From PALSA-1004 sp963804885 (GTDB lineage: Bacteria > Pseudomonadota > Gammaproteobacteria > Burkholderiales > SG8-41), in contig CAWDSF010000004.1 of NCBI GenBank assembly GCA_963804885.1, forward strand, positions 124,001 through 188,000: a stretch of 64,000 nucleotides of DNA, written 5' to 3'. The notes beneath the pieces are model-generated. The model searched no databases. It saw nothing but the letters and a program-made list of their open reading frames with translations, and had not been told where the DNA came from. The translations under genes and the position numbers were made by a program. Positions within the stretch are counted from its first letter, which is position 1. Each line of letters begins with the position of its first letter. Shown in pieces: positions 36,783 to 44,645 of the stretch.

Positions 36783-39668
36783 ATGCCAGGCCCACAAGAC
36801 AGTTTCAACCCCGTGGCGATCACGGGTCTCCGCCCGGCCACCAGCGTTGCGGTGCCCTCTGCGATCCCCGCCGCTCGCCTGACCGCACTCAGCTCCGGCG
36901 ACCAGACGCAGATCGAGCGAGAGCTCGCACTGCGTCCTGTCGCGGTCCAGAACTTCTCGGACACCTACAACGAAGTTCGCAAGGAAAGCGCCGCGAAGGC
37001 CACCACCTTCTCCGTCGCGTTCTCGCGGACGCTGCAGACCAACGATCAGGCAGGCCAGTTCTTCGAGCAGATCGCACTCGTGCCGCAGGCCGACCGCATC
37101 TCGATCATCGAGGCGCATAAAGCCGCCGGCATGGGTGAAACGGTCGTCCACGGCGTCGGGCTGGTTCCAGCAGCCCACGGCCGCGCCATCATGAGCGACT
37201 TCCTGTTCCGCTCGGGACAGATCGACGAGCAGGCTTTCGCATCGGTCATGGATTACATCGCGCTCGCCGGCAGCGTGATTACAAAGCGCGGACTGCAGGT
37301 GCCGCCCGCCGATGCTCCGCACGACGGATTGTTCGACTTTATCGAGGACATCGGCAACGCCATCGTCGGTGCGGTCAAGGCTGTCGTCGACGCGGTCGTG
37401 AACGTCGCCGGTGGCATTGTCGAAGGATTGAAGCAGATTGCCAGCTGGGCCGTCAGCAAGGTGAAGGATCTGGTCGAGGGGCTGCTCGCCGCCGGTCGCG
37501 CGCTGGCCGATATCGTGTCAGCCGCGATGCAGGCCAGCGTGGCCGCGCTGCAGAAGATCCTGCAGGGCATCATCGCCACCGGCCGGACGATTGCCTCGGT
37601 CTTCCAGTCGATCGTCACCTTCACGGTGCAGCAGATCGGCAACGTCGTCAACGCGCTGATTGCCATCGGCCATACCGTCGTCACGGTGTTTGCGCAACTC
37701 GCGCAGGTGACCTTCGACGTGCTGAAGAAGTTCGTCCAGGCCATGGTGCAAATCGGCAAGAGCGCTGCCGAAATGCTCGGCGCCGCGTTTCAATTCGGAG
37801 CGCGGCTGCTGGGCGACGCGGTCAGGGCGCTCGTGGCCATCGGGACGGCAGTAGCCAACATCGTCGTGGCCGCGATCACGCACCCCGATCAGTTGCTTGA
37901 CGCGGTGATGACATCGCTGCGCGATCTCGGTCGCAACCTCGGGGACATCGTTCGCGACGTCGCGGCCCAGGGGCTGCAGTTCATCCGTCGTACGGTGGCG
38001 TCGATCGGACGAATCGGTGGTGCTCTCATCCAGTTCGCGTCGTTCGTCGCCTCGGCGGCGGTCGCTGCGGTGCGCGAGCTGGTGCAGGGGCTCCTCGACA
38101 TCGGACGCACCGTCGGCGACATGATCGCCGCCATCGCACGCACCGCGGTCGATCTGGTGCGCAAGCTGGTGGAGGCTGCCTTCGCGCTCGGGCAGTCGCT
38201 GGTGCAGTTGGTGCGCGGGCTCGGGGCGCTCGTCGGCGACCTGCTTTCGGCAACGGTCAAGGCGATCTTCGCTCTTGGCAAGACGGCCGCCGAGCTGCTG
38301 CGCGCAACGATGGCTGCGTCGTTCGACCTGGCACGCCGCATCGTCAAGGCCGCCGTGGACGCCGGAGTCGCGGTGGTGCAGTTGCTCGGAACGGCGCTGC
38401 AGCAGGGCATCGAGATTCTGCGGCGGACGCTGCACGCGCTGCTGCAGAACTTCGGCCCGATCGGCGATGTCGTCGATTGGGTGCTGGCGCAGGTCGAGGA
38501 CGTCTCGGCGCTGGCGTGGCGCTCCCTGGTCGAGAGCATGCAGATTATCGGTCGCTCCATCAACGAAGTGCTCGCCTACGCCAAGAGCAAGTCCGAGCAG
38601 CTGCTGCGACGTGTGGTGGCGGCCCTCGAGGCTGCCGGCATGGTCGTCAGCCGTGTCATCGAATGGGCAGTGACGGCAGGCGATCGGGCGCTGGCGATCG
38701 TCGGCGAGGTGCTGGTGAAGGCCGGCAACACGGTGGACGGTATTCTGCTGTGGCTTGGGCGCACGGTCGTTGATAAGTGGCACGCGATCATCAACGGCAT
38801 GCTCAACGCCGGTGCCGCCGTCGCCGACTTCGTGACCTGGATGGCGGACCGCGGTATTCAGATCGTCAAGGGCGTCACCGCCGAACTGCTGGCGTTCGGC
38901 GTGTCGGTGGCATCGCTGGTCGCCGACATGATCGTGCATCCTGGCAACGGACTACGCGATCTGATGCGCGCCTTCGACGAGCTCGGACGGACCTTGAACG
39001 AGCTCGTGCAGGTAGCGATCGTTCAGCCGACCGAAGACCTCGCCCGCCGGGCACTGCAGGCGTTGAGAGACATCGGCAAAACCGCCGTGCAGATCCTGAC
39101 GGCAGCGATCGAGCTGCCCTTGAGCCAGATCGCGTTGCTGGTCGCGATCATTCTCGAATGGTTCCCCGGTACCTATCGCTCGCTCACCGCAATCGAGCGG
39201 ACCGAAGCGGAAGGCGTCTTCGGAAGCTCGATCAATCTCGACAAGGTCCAGCTCGCAGTGAAGTCGCTGCCGGTGGACCTCATCGAGAAGCTGAATGGTG
39301 GCCGCACCTTCACCACCATGTATCTGATCAACTTCGCATCGTGGGACAAGATCACCATCGACACCCTGATCCACGAGCTCACGCACGTGTGGCAGGGCGT
39401 ACAAGAGGGTCCGGTCTACATGGTCGAGGCGCTCGAGGCACAGCTGATCGGCGCCGGGTACAACTACGGCTACAACGAGACGACGGAGGGCCACGACTTC
39501 GGTGTCGGCGGCGAGGACGATCTGGCGGCTGCGGGAGGCGACTTCTCGCGGTTCAATCCGGAGCAGCAGGCGCAGATCATCATGCACTATCACGCCCGCA
39601 AGGTGGACACGCCGTCGCCGCGCGACGTGACCGCCTGGCAGCCATACGCCAATGTCGTCTTCGCCTGA
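36783..39668 (+). CDS. 961-residue protein: 29-residue helical repeats plus HEXXH metallopeptidase-like domain
   Basis: After about 180 residues of ordinary globular sequence, a very hydrophobic helical region spans about 185-795. Glycines recur at 238, 267, 296, 325, 354, 383, 412, 441, 470, 499 and 528, exactly 29 apart, then at 558, 590, 619, 648, 677, 706, 735 and 765. The unit looks like G(R/K)TvadiV...lrr.v.al..i. The last 160 residues hold IHELTHVW (His864, Glu865, His868) with Glu882 in MVEALEAQ as a likely third zinc ligand, a gluzincin-like site. No signal peptide is seen. The gene starts after AAGGA and its end overlaps the next gene by 17 bases. The repeats recall tape-measure or membrane-binding amphipathic proteins; the function is unknown. 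Confidence 0.7.
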   Translation: MPGPQDSFNPVAITGLRPATSVAVPSAIPAARLTALSSGDQTQIERELALRPVAVQNFSDTYNEVRKESAAKATTFSVAFSRTLQTNDQAGQFFEQIALVPQADRISIIEAHKAAGMGETVVHGVGLVPAAHGRAIMSDFLFRSGQIDEQAFASVMDYIALAGSVITKRGLQVPPADAPHDGLFDFIEDIGNAIVGAVKAVVDAVVNVAGGIVEGLKQIASWAVSKVKDLVEGLLAAGRALADIVSAAMQASVAALQKILQGIIATGRTIASVFQSIVTFTVQQIGNVVNALIAIGHTVVTVFAQLAQVTFDVLKKFVQAMVQIGKSAAEMLGAAFQFGARLLGDAVRALVAIGTAVANIVVAAITHPDQLLDAVMTSLRDLGRNLGDIVRDVAAQGLQFIRRTVASIGRIGGALIQFASFVASAAVAAVRELVQGLLDIGRTVGDMIAAIARTAVDLVRKLVEAAFALGQSLVQLVRGLGALVGDLLSATVKAIFALGKTAAELLRATMAASFDLARRIVKAAVDAGVAVVQLLGTALQQGIEILRRTLHALLQNFGPIGDVVDWVLAQVEDVSALAWRSLVESMQIIGRSINEVLAYAKSKSEQLLRRVVAALEAAGMVVSRVIEWAVTAGDRALAIVGEVLVKAGNTVDGILLWLGRTVVDKWHAIINGMLNAGAAVADFVTWMADRGIQIVKGVTAELLAFGVSVASLVADMIVHPGNGLRDLMRAFDELGRTLNELVQVAIVQPTEDLARRALQALRDIGKTAVQILTAAIELPLSQIALLVAIILEWFPGTYRSLTAIERTEAEGVFGSSINLDKVQLAVKSLPVDLIEKLNGGRTFTTMYLINFASWDKITIDTLIHELTHVWQGVQEGPVYMVEALEAQLIGAGYNYGYNETTEGHDFGVGGEDDLAAAGGDFSRFNPEQQAQIIMHYHARKVDTPSPRDVTAWQPYANVVFA
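37494..39074 (+). repeat. Protein-coding tandem repeat, 87-bp (29-residue) period, about 18-19 units
   Basis: The 29-residue period is exact for eleven successive glycines (residues 238-528) and for six more (590-735), with insertions of one, three and one residue between blocks. DNA identity between units is low, so the period is preserved at protein level, implying structural selection. Twenty-nine residues are almost exactly eight alpha-helical turns. Confidence 0.8.
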
Positions 39669-40641
39669 CACCCACGCCGTGTGGGCCGCCGTCGCGCCGG
39701 AGGCGCTCCTCGAGGTGCTCGTCCCACTGCGGGACGAGCACCTTCACCACGGGCCCGCAACGCTCATTGCAGGCACCGCGGCCGATCTCGACGACATCGC
39801 TGGCCAGCTGCCCGGCGGCAGCACGCTGCTCGTGGTCGAGGACCCGGCAGTGCCCAGCCAGCGGCATCTGCGTACGTCGCCCTTCGCCCGCAGTTCGCAG
39901 GCTGACGATGTCGTGCTTGGATGGGTCAGACTCGACGAGCAGACTCTCGCGGGTTATGTGAAACGGACAGTCGCCTTACTTCGGCGCACCCCGCAACCCG
40001 AGTTACCGCTGGTGCTCCTCGGCCCTCGCGAGCAGCGCTATGTGGACCTGCTCGATGAGGTGGACCACACGGCCCGATGTTCGTCAGCGCTGGTGCCGTT
40101 TCATTGGGGTGCCGAACGTCTCGGACGATGGGGGGTGGTGAAGGCACTTCGCCACGGACCCGGGTTCGTCCTGTTCACCGGTCACGGCAACGCGGGCGGA
40201 TGGTTCGCGTATGGGGGAGTGACGGGTCACAGCTTCACCGCTGGAGGCAATTGGGCAGACGAGGAGACCACGGCGGTGATGTTGTCATTGGCCTGTCGCA
40301 CCGGACAGCCGTGTGCGCAAGCCGCGGGCGAATCGGTCGAGCGGCCTGGCGTCGCCGACTGCGTCATCAGGGACGGCATCGCCGGCGTGGTCGTGGCGGC
40401 GCTGGGCGATCCACTGCACGCGGACAATCGAGCGCTGGCCACAACCCTCGTCCGGGTGCTCGAGGACGGTCACCGGTCGTGTGGCGACCTGCTCGACGCA
40501 CTCCGCAGAGGGGGCGCATCGCTCGAAGGATACGCCGTCGTCGGCGATCCCGCGCTGCGGGCGGTGTCAGCGGCCGGAGCCATGGGCCGGTGCCGTGCCG
40601 TCTTCGCACCGGCTCCGGACGCGGTACTCGGCGCGAACTGA
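39652..40641 (+). CDS. Clan CD (caspase-fold, C25/CHAT-like) cysteine peptidase
   Basis: The product has 329 residues. The catalytic dyad is visible: His178 in FVLFTGHGNAGGW and Cys215 in AVMLSLACRTGQ, each after a hydrophobic strand, as in caspases, gingipains and CHAT proteins. The C-terminal YAVVGDPALR (294-303) is the GDP motif typical of C25/CHAT domains. The N-terminal 140 residues form a separate alpha/beta part. ATG 39652 lies inside the preceding gene (17-base overlap), so the two are translated together. It probably cleaves a specific partner, perhaps one of the two upstream proteins. Confidence 0.75.
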   Translation: MSSSPDTHAVWAAVAPEALLEVLVPLRDEHLHHGPATLIAGTAADLDDIAGQLPGGSTLLVVEDPAVPSQRHLRTSPFARSSQADDVVLGWVRLDEQTLAGYVKRTVALLRRTPQPELPLVLLGPREQRYVDLLDEVDHTARCSSALVPFHWGAERLGRWGVVKALRHGPGFVLFTGHGNAGGWFAYGGVTGHSFTAGGNWADEETTAVMLSLACRTGQPCAQAAGESVERPGVADCVIRDGIAGVVVAALGDPLHADNRALATTLVRVLEDGHRSCGDLLDALRRGGASLEGYAVVGDPALRAVSAAGAMGRCRAVFAPAPDAVLGAN

Positions 40642-40649
40642 CGGATGTA

Positions 40650-40673
40650 GGGCGGGTCCTCTCGGACCCGCCC
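40650..40673. repeat. GGGTCC-type hairpin
   Basis: GGGCGGGTCC, loop TCTC, then GGACCCGCCC is a perfect 10-bp stem eight bases after the peptidase stop and just before the convergent gene's end. It is well placed to terminate transcription from both sides. It belongs to the same family as the copies at 10055, 41782 and 44682. Confidence 0.75.
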
Positions 40674-40686
40674 TGATTGCAAAGCC

Positions 40687-41688
40687 TTATTCCCAGCCTG
40701 TCGGCGAGTTCAAAGTGGTCGTGATGCCGACGGCTTCGATCTCGTGAATCTGCCCGCCCCAGATCTTGAAGATGTGCAGCGCCGGCATGTCGAAGGCGCG
40801 CTGGTTGCTCATGTCCGAGATTTCCCGGCCCGGATTGCCGGTGATCCTGAACTGCTTCTGCGTCATCGGATGACGGAAGTGCGAGAGGCCGACCGCAAGT
40901 CCGGTGACCTCGTCTGCGATGAGCACCCGTCGATTGTCGATGGTGGTGATGTACTGGAACGTCCCCACGTCGAGCTGTGTGGCGCAGTCCAGCAGGCCCA
41001 GCAATGTCGGCGGACGCGCCGCCACTGGTGGTGCTCCACCGCCAGGCGCTGCTCCCGGTGCCCCGCCTCCGCCTGGTGTTCCACCCGCAGGAGGACCACC
41101 GGAGGGCGCCGTCTTCATACCGTTCTCGTGACGCTCGCAGTCGGACGCGAACGGCGCGAGGTGGCCGTTATTGTTGTCGAGGGCGTCGTAGTACGACTTC
41201 GCGATGTGAATCAGACGGCCTCGCGAGTCGGCCCACTCGTAGGGCACTTCCATCGGAATCGGCGCGCGCACAGTCTGCAGGTTCGGGTTGTTGCCGGCTG
41301 CAACCAGATGCTCGGCCTCGGAGATCTTGCCGTCCGTGATCTTCAGGCGGAAGCCGACCAGCGACGGCCGGCCTTCGCTCAGAAGTACCACGACCCCGCC
41401 GATCTGCTGCGACACCGGATCGGGAACGACGATCTTGAACGCCGTCGGCGCAGACGAGGTCGTCTTCCATAGACCTTCGCCCGGCGCCAGCCGCTTCACG
41501 TTTTCGACGAATTTGATGTCGGCAGCCAGCGGCACCTTCTTCGGGTCGTGTGCCAGCAGGGCAGCGAAATAGTCGTCGGCGAGCTTGATGAGCGCGGCGC
41601 GATCGAGGTTGGTGGCCGCGCCAGTCACCCCTGCCATCGTGACCAGCGCCACGGCGCCGAACACGACTACGAGCTTCGTCGTCTTCAT
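40687..41688 (-). CDS. DUF8021-like (NTF2/SnoaL-like) secreted protein
   Basis: The product has 333 residues. After a signal peptide (KLVVVFGAVALVTMAGVTGA), a SnoaL/NTF2-like domain starts at LADDYFAALLAHDPKKVPLA. A second similar domain follows (SYYDALDNNNGHLAPFASDC), then a Gly/Pro-rich insert (GGTPGGGGAPGAAPGGG) and a closing part with RRVLIADEVTGLAVGL. It is the intact paralogue of the gene at 21858. ATG 41688 is chosen because AGGAG lies eight bases upstream. The function is unknown. Confidence 0.7.
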   Translation of the reverse strand: MKTTKLVVVFGAVALVTMAGVTGAATNLDRAALIKLADDYFAALLAHDPKKVPLAADIKFVENVKRLAPGEGLWKTTSSAPTAFKIVVPDPVSQQIGGVVVLLSEGRPSLVGFRLKITDGKISEAEHLVAAGNNPNLQTVRAPIPMEVPYEWADSRGRLIHIAKSYYDALDNNNGHLAPFASDCERHENGMKTAPSGGPPAGGTPGGGGAPGAAPGGGAPPVAARPPTLLGLLDCATQLDVGTFQYITTIDNRRVLIADEVTGLAVGLSHFRHPMTQKQFRITGNPGREISDMSNQRAFDMPALHIFKIWGGQIHEIEAVGITTTLNSPTGWE

Positions 41689-41781
41689 GTTCACGACTCT
41701 CCTGGATCAGATTGACCGGCGCCGGCATTCTACGCCGGTGGCACGTGTCAGCCTACAGCTCAAACGTAGCGCGCCAACGTA

Positions 41782-41803
41782 GGGCGGGTCCCCTTGGACC
41801 GCC
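41782..41803. repeat. GGGTCC-type hairpin, imperfect
   Basis: GGGCGGGTCC-CCTT-GGACC-GCC lacks one C in the right arm compared with the copy at 40650. It stands about 90 bases upstream of the DUF8021-like start codon, in a 470-base region with no complete gene. Confidence 0.65.
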
Positions 41804-41854
41804 GACAAAGAAGGAAATGGGTAACGAATGGGCTCTACTTCGACATGAGCAGGA

Positions 41855-42052
41855 GTGTCACCCTGGAAGGCGGGTGCTTCGATCGCCGCCCGCGTCTATC
41901 TTCCACGGAATCCGCTCTATGTGAACGACAAGCAGACGGTCCTGCTGACAAAACCTGATGATCCCCAAACGTCATCGCGCATTGTGGCAGGCGGTCAGGT
42001 CCGGTTCGCCAACGGTGACGTCATGAATTTTGGTGGCGCACCAAATTTCTAA
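41855..42052 (+). CDS. Possible 3' remnant of a gene (65 codons)
   Basis: The frame ends VNDKQTVLLTKPDDPQTSSR and then IVAGGQVRFANGDVMNFGGA before TAA, with protein-like composition and a hairpin directly after the stop. The beginning looks non-coding, so this may be the tail of a surface-type protein whose 5' part is lost. I do not recognise a family. The rest of the 41689-42158 interval holds only the palindrome above. Confidence 0.3.
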   Translation: MSPWKAGASIAARVYLPRNPLYVNDKQTVLLTKPDDPQTSSRIVAGGQVRFANGDVMNFGGAPNF

Positions 42053-42070
42053 CGAGGCTTTATGCCTCGT
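42052..42070. terminator. Hairpin directly after a stop codon
   Basis: ACGAGGC, loop TTTAT, then GCCTCGT is a perfect seven-pair stem that begins on the last base of the TAA at 42050-42052. It is followed by CAAAAC and has no T-run downstream on the plus strand. It supports a real gene end there. Confidence 0.5.
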
Positions 42071-42158
42071 CAAAACACGACTTCACTCAGCGCGCCGGAT
42101 CGCCTGCCAGTCGATGATGCGATAGCGCCGATCGCATATGCAGTAGCATCCGCTCTGC

Positions 42159-42899
42159 ATGACATACGCATCGCTCTCAGGCAGGAGTGCGCTCGTCACT
42201 GGCGGCGGACGCGGAATCGGTAAGGCGATCGCATTGGCGCTGGCCGATGAGGGGTGTGACGTCACGGTGAACTACGTCACCCGTGAGGCCGACGCGCAGG
42301 CGACGGCCGATCTCATTCGGGCGCGAGGCAGACGCGCACTCGTCGTTCAGGCGGACGTTTCCAGAAGCGCGGACGTCGCCGCTCTCGTGGCGGCGGTCGA
42401 AGCCGGTCTCGGCCACGTGGACATCCTCGTGAACAACGCCGGCCGTGTCACGGTCGAGACCATCGATCAGATGTCCGAGGCGAGCTGGAACGAGAGCATT
42501 CAGGTGAATCTGTCGTCGGTCTTCCTCATGACACAGGCCGTGTTACCAGGCATGCGCGCGCGCCAGTGGGGCCGCATCATCAACCTGACCTCGGTCGCGG
42601 CGCAGGCCGGCAGCCTGCTGGCGGTGCACTACGCGGCGGCAAAGGCAGGGGTGATTGCGGCCACCAAGAGCTACGCGAGGATGCTGGCGAAGGAAGGGGT
42701 GACCGTCAACGCCATCGCACCGGCGCTCATCGCCACGGAGATGGTGGCGTCGAATCCACACGTGAAGCCAGACATCATTCCGGTCGGCCGCTTCGGTCGC
42801 GTCGAGGAGTGCGGCGACGTGGCCGTGCTCCTGGCAGGGAACGCGTACATCACGGGCCAGACCATCAGCGTGAACGGCGGGTTGTATCTCAGTTCGTGA
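42159..42899 (+). CDS. Short-chain dehydrogenase/reductase (FabG-like)
   Basis: The product has 246 residues, standard for classical SDRs. It has the TGGGRGIG cofactor motif, the VNNAG strand and the catalytic set Asn, Ser (NLTSVAAQAG), Tyr and Lys (HYAAAKAG), with the late NAIAPALIATEM and the C-terminal ITGQTISVNGG. The Asn-Tyr pair after the second strand (VNYVTREAD) suggests NADP(H). The substrate is unknown; 3-oxoacyl reductase is only one option. It stands alone. Confidence 0.85.
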   Translation: MTYASLSGRSALVTGGGRGIGKAIALALADEGCDVTVNYVTREADAQATADLIRARGRRALVVQADVSRSADVAALVAAVEAGLGHVDILVNNAGRVTVETIDQMSEASWNESIQVNLSSVFLMTQAVLPGMRARQWGRIINLTSVAAQAGSLLAVHYAAAKAGVIAATKSYARMLAKEGVTVNAIAPALIATEMVASNPHVKPDIIPVGRFGRVEECGDVAVLLAGNAYITGQTISVNGGLYLSS

Positions 42900-43068
42900 C
42901 CAGGACTCCTACGTCAGTTGGCCGCTGCTCTCAGCGTCCACCGGTAGCCGTAGACAAAGCCAGCCAATGCCGCAATCAGCGAGAGCGGCGAAGGGATCGC
43001 CATGGAGGCACCTGCAATGCCGCCACCTTCGCTGGCGTTCCCGGCCAGGCTGATCGTCTGACGCTTCT

Positions 43069-43381
43069 GATGCCGCCTTCAAACGCGGTCCTCAAGAACG
43101 GGTTATCAACCAGACAGGCACAAAGGACCGGGAGTTTCTGGTGGTCGGCAGTGCCGGGCCCCACCAGCTATCACCTCTACGTCGTCGGAGCGTCGGCGTC
43201 TCGCGCGATAGTCGACAACATGGCCGTAACGGTACCGGCGCTCGTTCTGAGCGGAAGCTACATAGCCGAGCAGAGTCGGCGTGCATGGAATGGCGTGTGC
43301 GCGCGAAGGTCGGCGAGGTGTGGCGCGAGTGGAGCCCCGAACAGACCTTCGCCGTCGAGCCACTTGATGCTGCCTGCGATT
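43069..43381 (+). pseudogene. Remnant of an FN3-like domain protein
   Basis: MPPSNAVLKNGLSTRQ, FWWSAVPGPTSYHLYVVGAS and, one frame over after about 43290, EWRVRAKVGEVWREWSPEQT and FAVEPLD form the last domain of a family in which a fibronectin-like unit follows catalytic or surface domains. Everything upstream of 43069 is non-coding, and one frameshift breaks the remainder. The stretch 42900-43068 holds nothing recognised on the plus strand. Confidence 0.45.
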
Positions 43382-43404
43382 GAGAGCGCCGTGCCGTTAC
43401 CTGT

Positions 43405-43878
43405 CTACTTCGAGTGCTGATCGCGAAATCCTGGCACGAAGCAGTTGTGGATGCCGTAGTCGCCCCAGCTCTGTTCCCGCCCATCGGGCATCGTCAGCAG
43501 CTCCGCGGTGATGAGTCGTCCGGCCAGGCTGGCCGTCGTGGAGTCCGGACTCGTAATCTGCCACATCAGCGGTTCCTTCGGTACGTATCCGCAGACGCCG
43601 ATGACGTCTCCGGGCTTGAGGATCTTCTCCAGTCCCTGCCTCCGGAGTTGCACCACCGATGGCCCCTCGACCGCCCACCGCCGGACGATCTGTCCGTCGG
43701 CGTTCTTCTCCTCCACGTAGATGATGCTGTGAGGATTGATCAGGTGCATCTGAACGATCGTGCCCTTGAAGCGCACAGCGTTCTGGTCATGATTGGCGAG
43801 CGAATGATGCGCCGATAACGAAGCGGCCGATTCAACCAACAGAAGAGCGCCGAACAATCCACTTATCAGCCTGTTCAT
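43405..43878 (-). CDS. DUF6152 family secreted protein
   Basis: The product has 157 residues from ATG 43878. The signal peptide (MNRLISGLFGALLLVESAAS) is followed by AHHSLANHDQNAVRFKGTIV, INPHSIIYVEEKN and ILKPGDVIGVCGYVPK, the DUF6152 pattern seen also at 21410, but this copy is longer. The function is unknown. The frame stays open further upstream but has no sense there. It diverges from mtnB. Confidence 0.7.
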   Translation of the reverse strand: MNRLISGLFGALLLVESAASLSAHHSLANHDQNAVRFKGTIVQMHLINPHSIIYVEEKNADGQIVRRWAVEGPSVVQLRRQGLEKILKPGDVIGVCGYVPKEPLMWQITSPDSTTASLAGRLITAELLTMPDGREQSWGDYGIHNCFVPGFRDQHSK

Positions 43879-44016
43879 GTGAACCCTCGGCGAAGCTTCA
43901 ACCCTCAGCAGGTGTGAAGCATAGGCCAGCCTCATTACCGCATTGTTACGGTGTCCGGGCGACGAACCAAGAACGACACCCAGGTCCGGGGTACGAGCGA
44001 TAATCGCCTTGGAGCC

Positions 44017-44643
44017 ATGGCCGACTTCGCCACCACAGTCGCACAACTGACGCTTGCCGGCCGCCGTCTGGACGCACGCGGCTGGGTGCTCGGCACCAGT
44101 GGGAATCTGAGCGTCGTGCTGGAGCGTAATCCGTTGAGGCTCGCCATCACGCGGAGCGGAGCCGCGAAAGGCGACCTCACGCCGGGCGCCATCATCGAAG
44201 TCGATGAAACAGGTGCCGCCAACAGTGCGGCGACTGGACGGCCGTCGGCAGAAACGCTTCTCCACGTCGTCATCGCCCGTGCCCGTGGCGCCGGGGCCGT
44301 CCTGCACACGCACTCGATCTGGGGCACCGTCCTTTCGGACCGCTTCGCCGCTGCGGAGGGCCTGCCGATCCAGGGCTACGAAATGCTCAAAGGACTCGAA
44401 GGCGTGTCGACGCACGAGCACCGCGAATGGATCCCGATTCTGAAGAACGATCAGGATATGCATCGCTTGTCCGACAGGGTCGAGCAGACGCTCGCGGAGC
44501 ATCCGGCCTGCCATGCGTTCCTCCTGCGCAGGCACGGCCTCTATACGTGGGGTGACACGTTGCCGCAGGCCGTTCGTCACGTCGAGATCGTCGAGTTCCT
44601 GCTCGAAGCCGTGGGCCGATCGGGCAGCCTTCACGAGGTGTAG
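44017..44643 (+). CDS. mtnB: Methylthioribulose-1-phosphate dehydratase
   Basis: The product has 208 residues, a class II aldolase-fold enzyme. GWVLGTSGNLSVVL, ITRSGAAKGDLTPGAIIEVD, AVLHTHSIWGTVLS (two zinc histidines) and FLLRRHGLYTWGDTLPQA (third histidine) identify MtnB. It converts 5-methylthioribulose-1-phosphate to the diketo intermediate of the methionine salvage pathway. The next genes encode the following steps. ATG 44017 is taken, though the frame extends to 43951. Confidence 0.88.
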   Translation: MADFATTVAQLTLAGRRLDARGWVLGTSGNLSVVLERNPLRLAITRSGAAKGDLTPGAIIEVDETGAANSAATGRPSAETLLHVVIARARGAGAVLHTHSIWGTVLSDRFAAAEGLPIQGYEMLKGLEGVSTHEHREWIPILKNDQDMHRLSDRVEQTLAEHPACHAFLLRRHGLYTWGDTLPQAVRHVEIVEFLLEAVGRSGSLHEV

Positions 44644-44645
44644 TC

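Noticed and set aside
37518..38939. 473-codon minus-strand frame opposite the helical-repeat gene
   Set aside because: It is His/Arg/Asp-rich antisense of a strongly conserved repeat gene, with no RBS or family.
36783..39668. Calling the helical-repeat protein a phage tail tape measure
   Set aside because: There are no other phage structural genes nearby, and the C-terminal HEXXH domain plus the caspase-like neighbour do not fit a tail module.
42905..43030. Minus-strand hydrophobic tail (PSPLSLIAALAGFVYGYRW) resembling a C-terminal sorting signal
   Set aside because: No coding sequence precedes it on that strand, and it lacks the PEP-CTERM motif.
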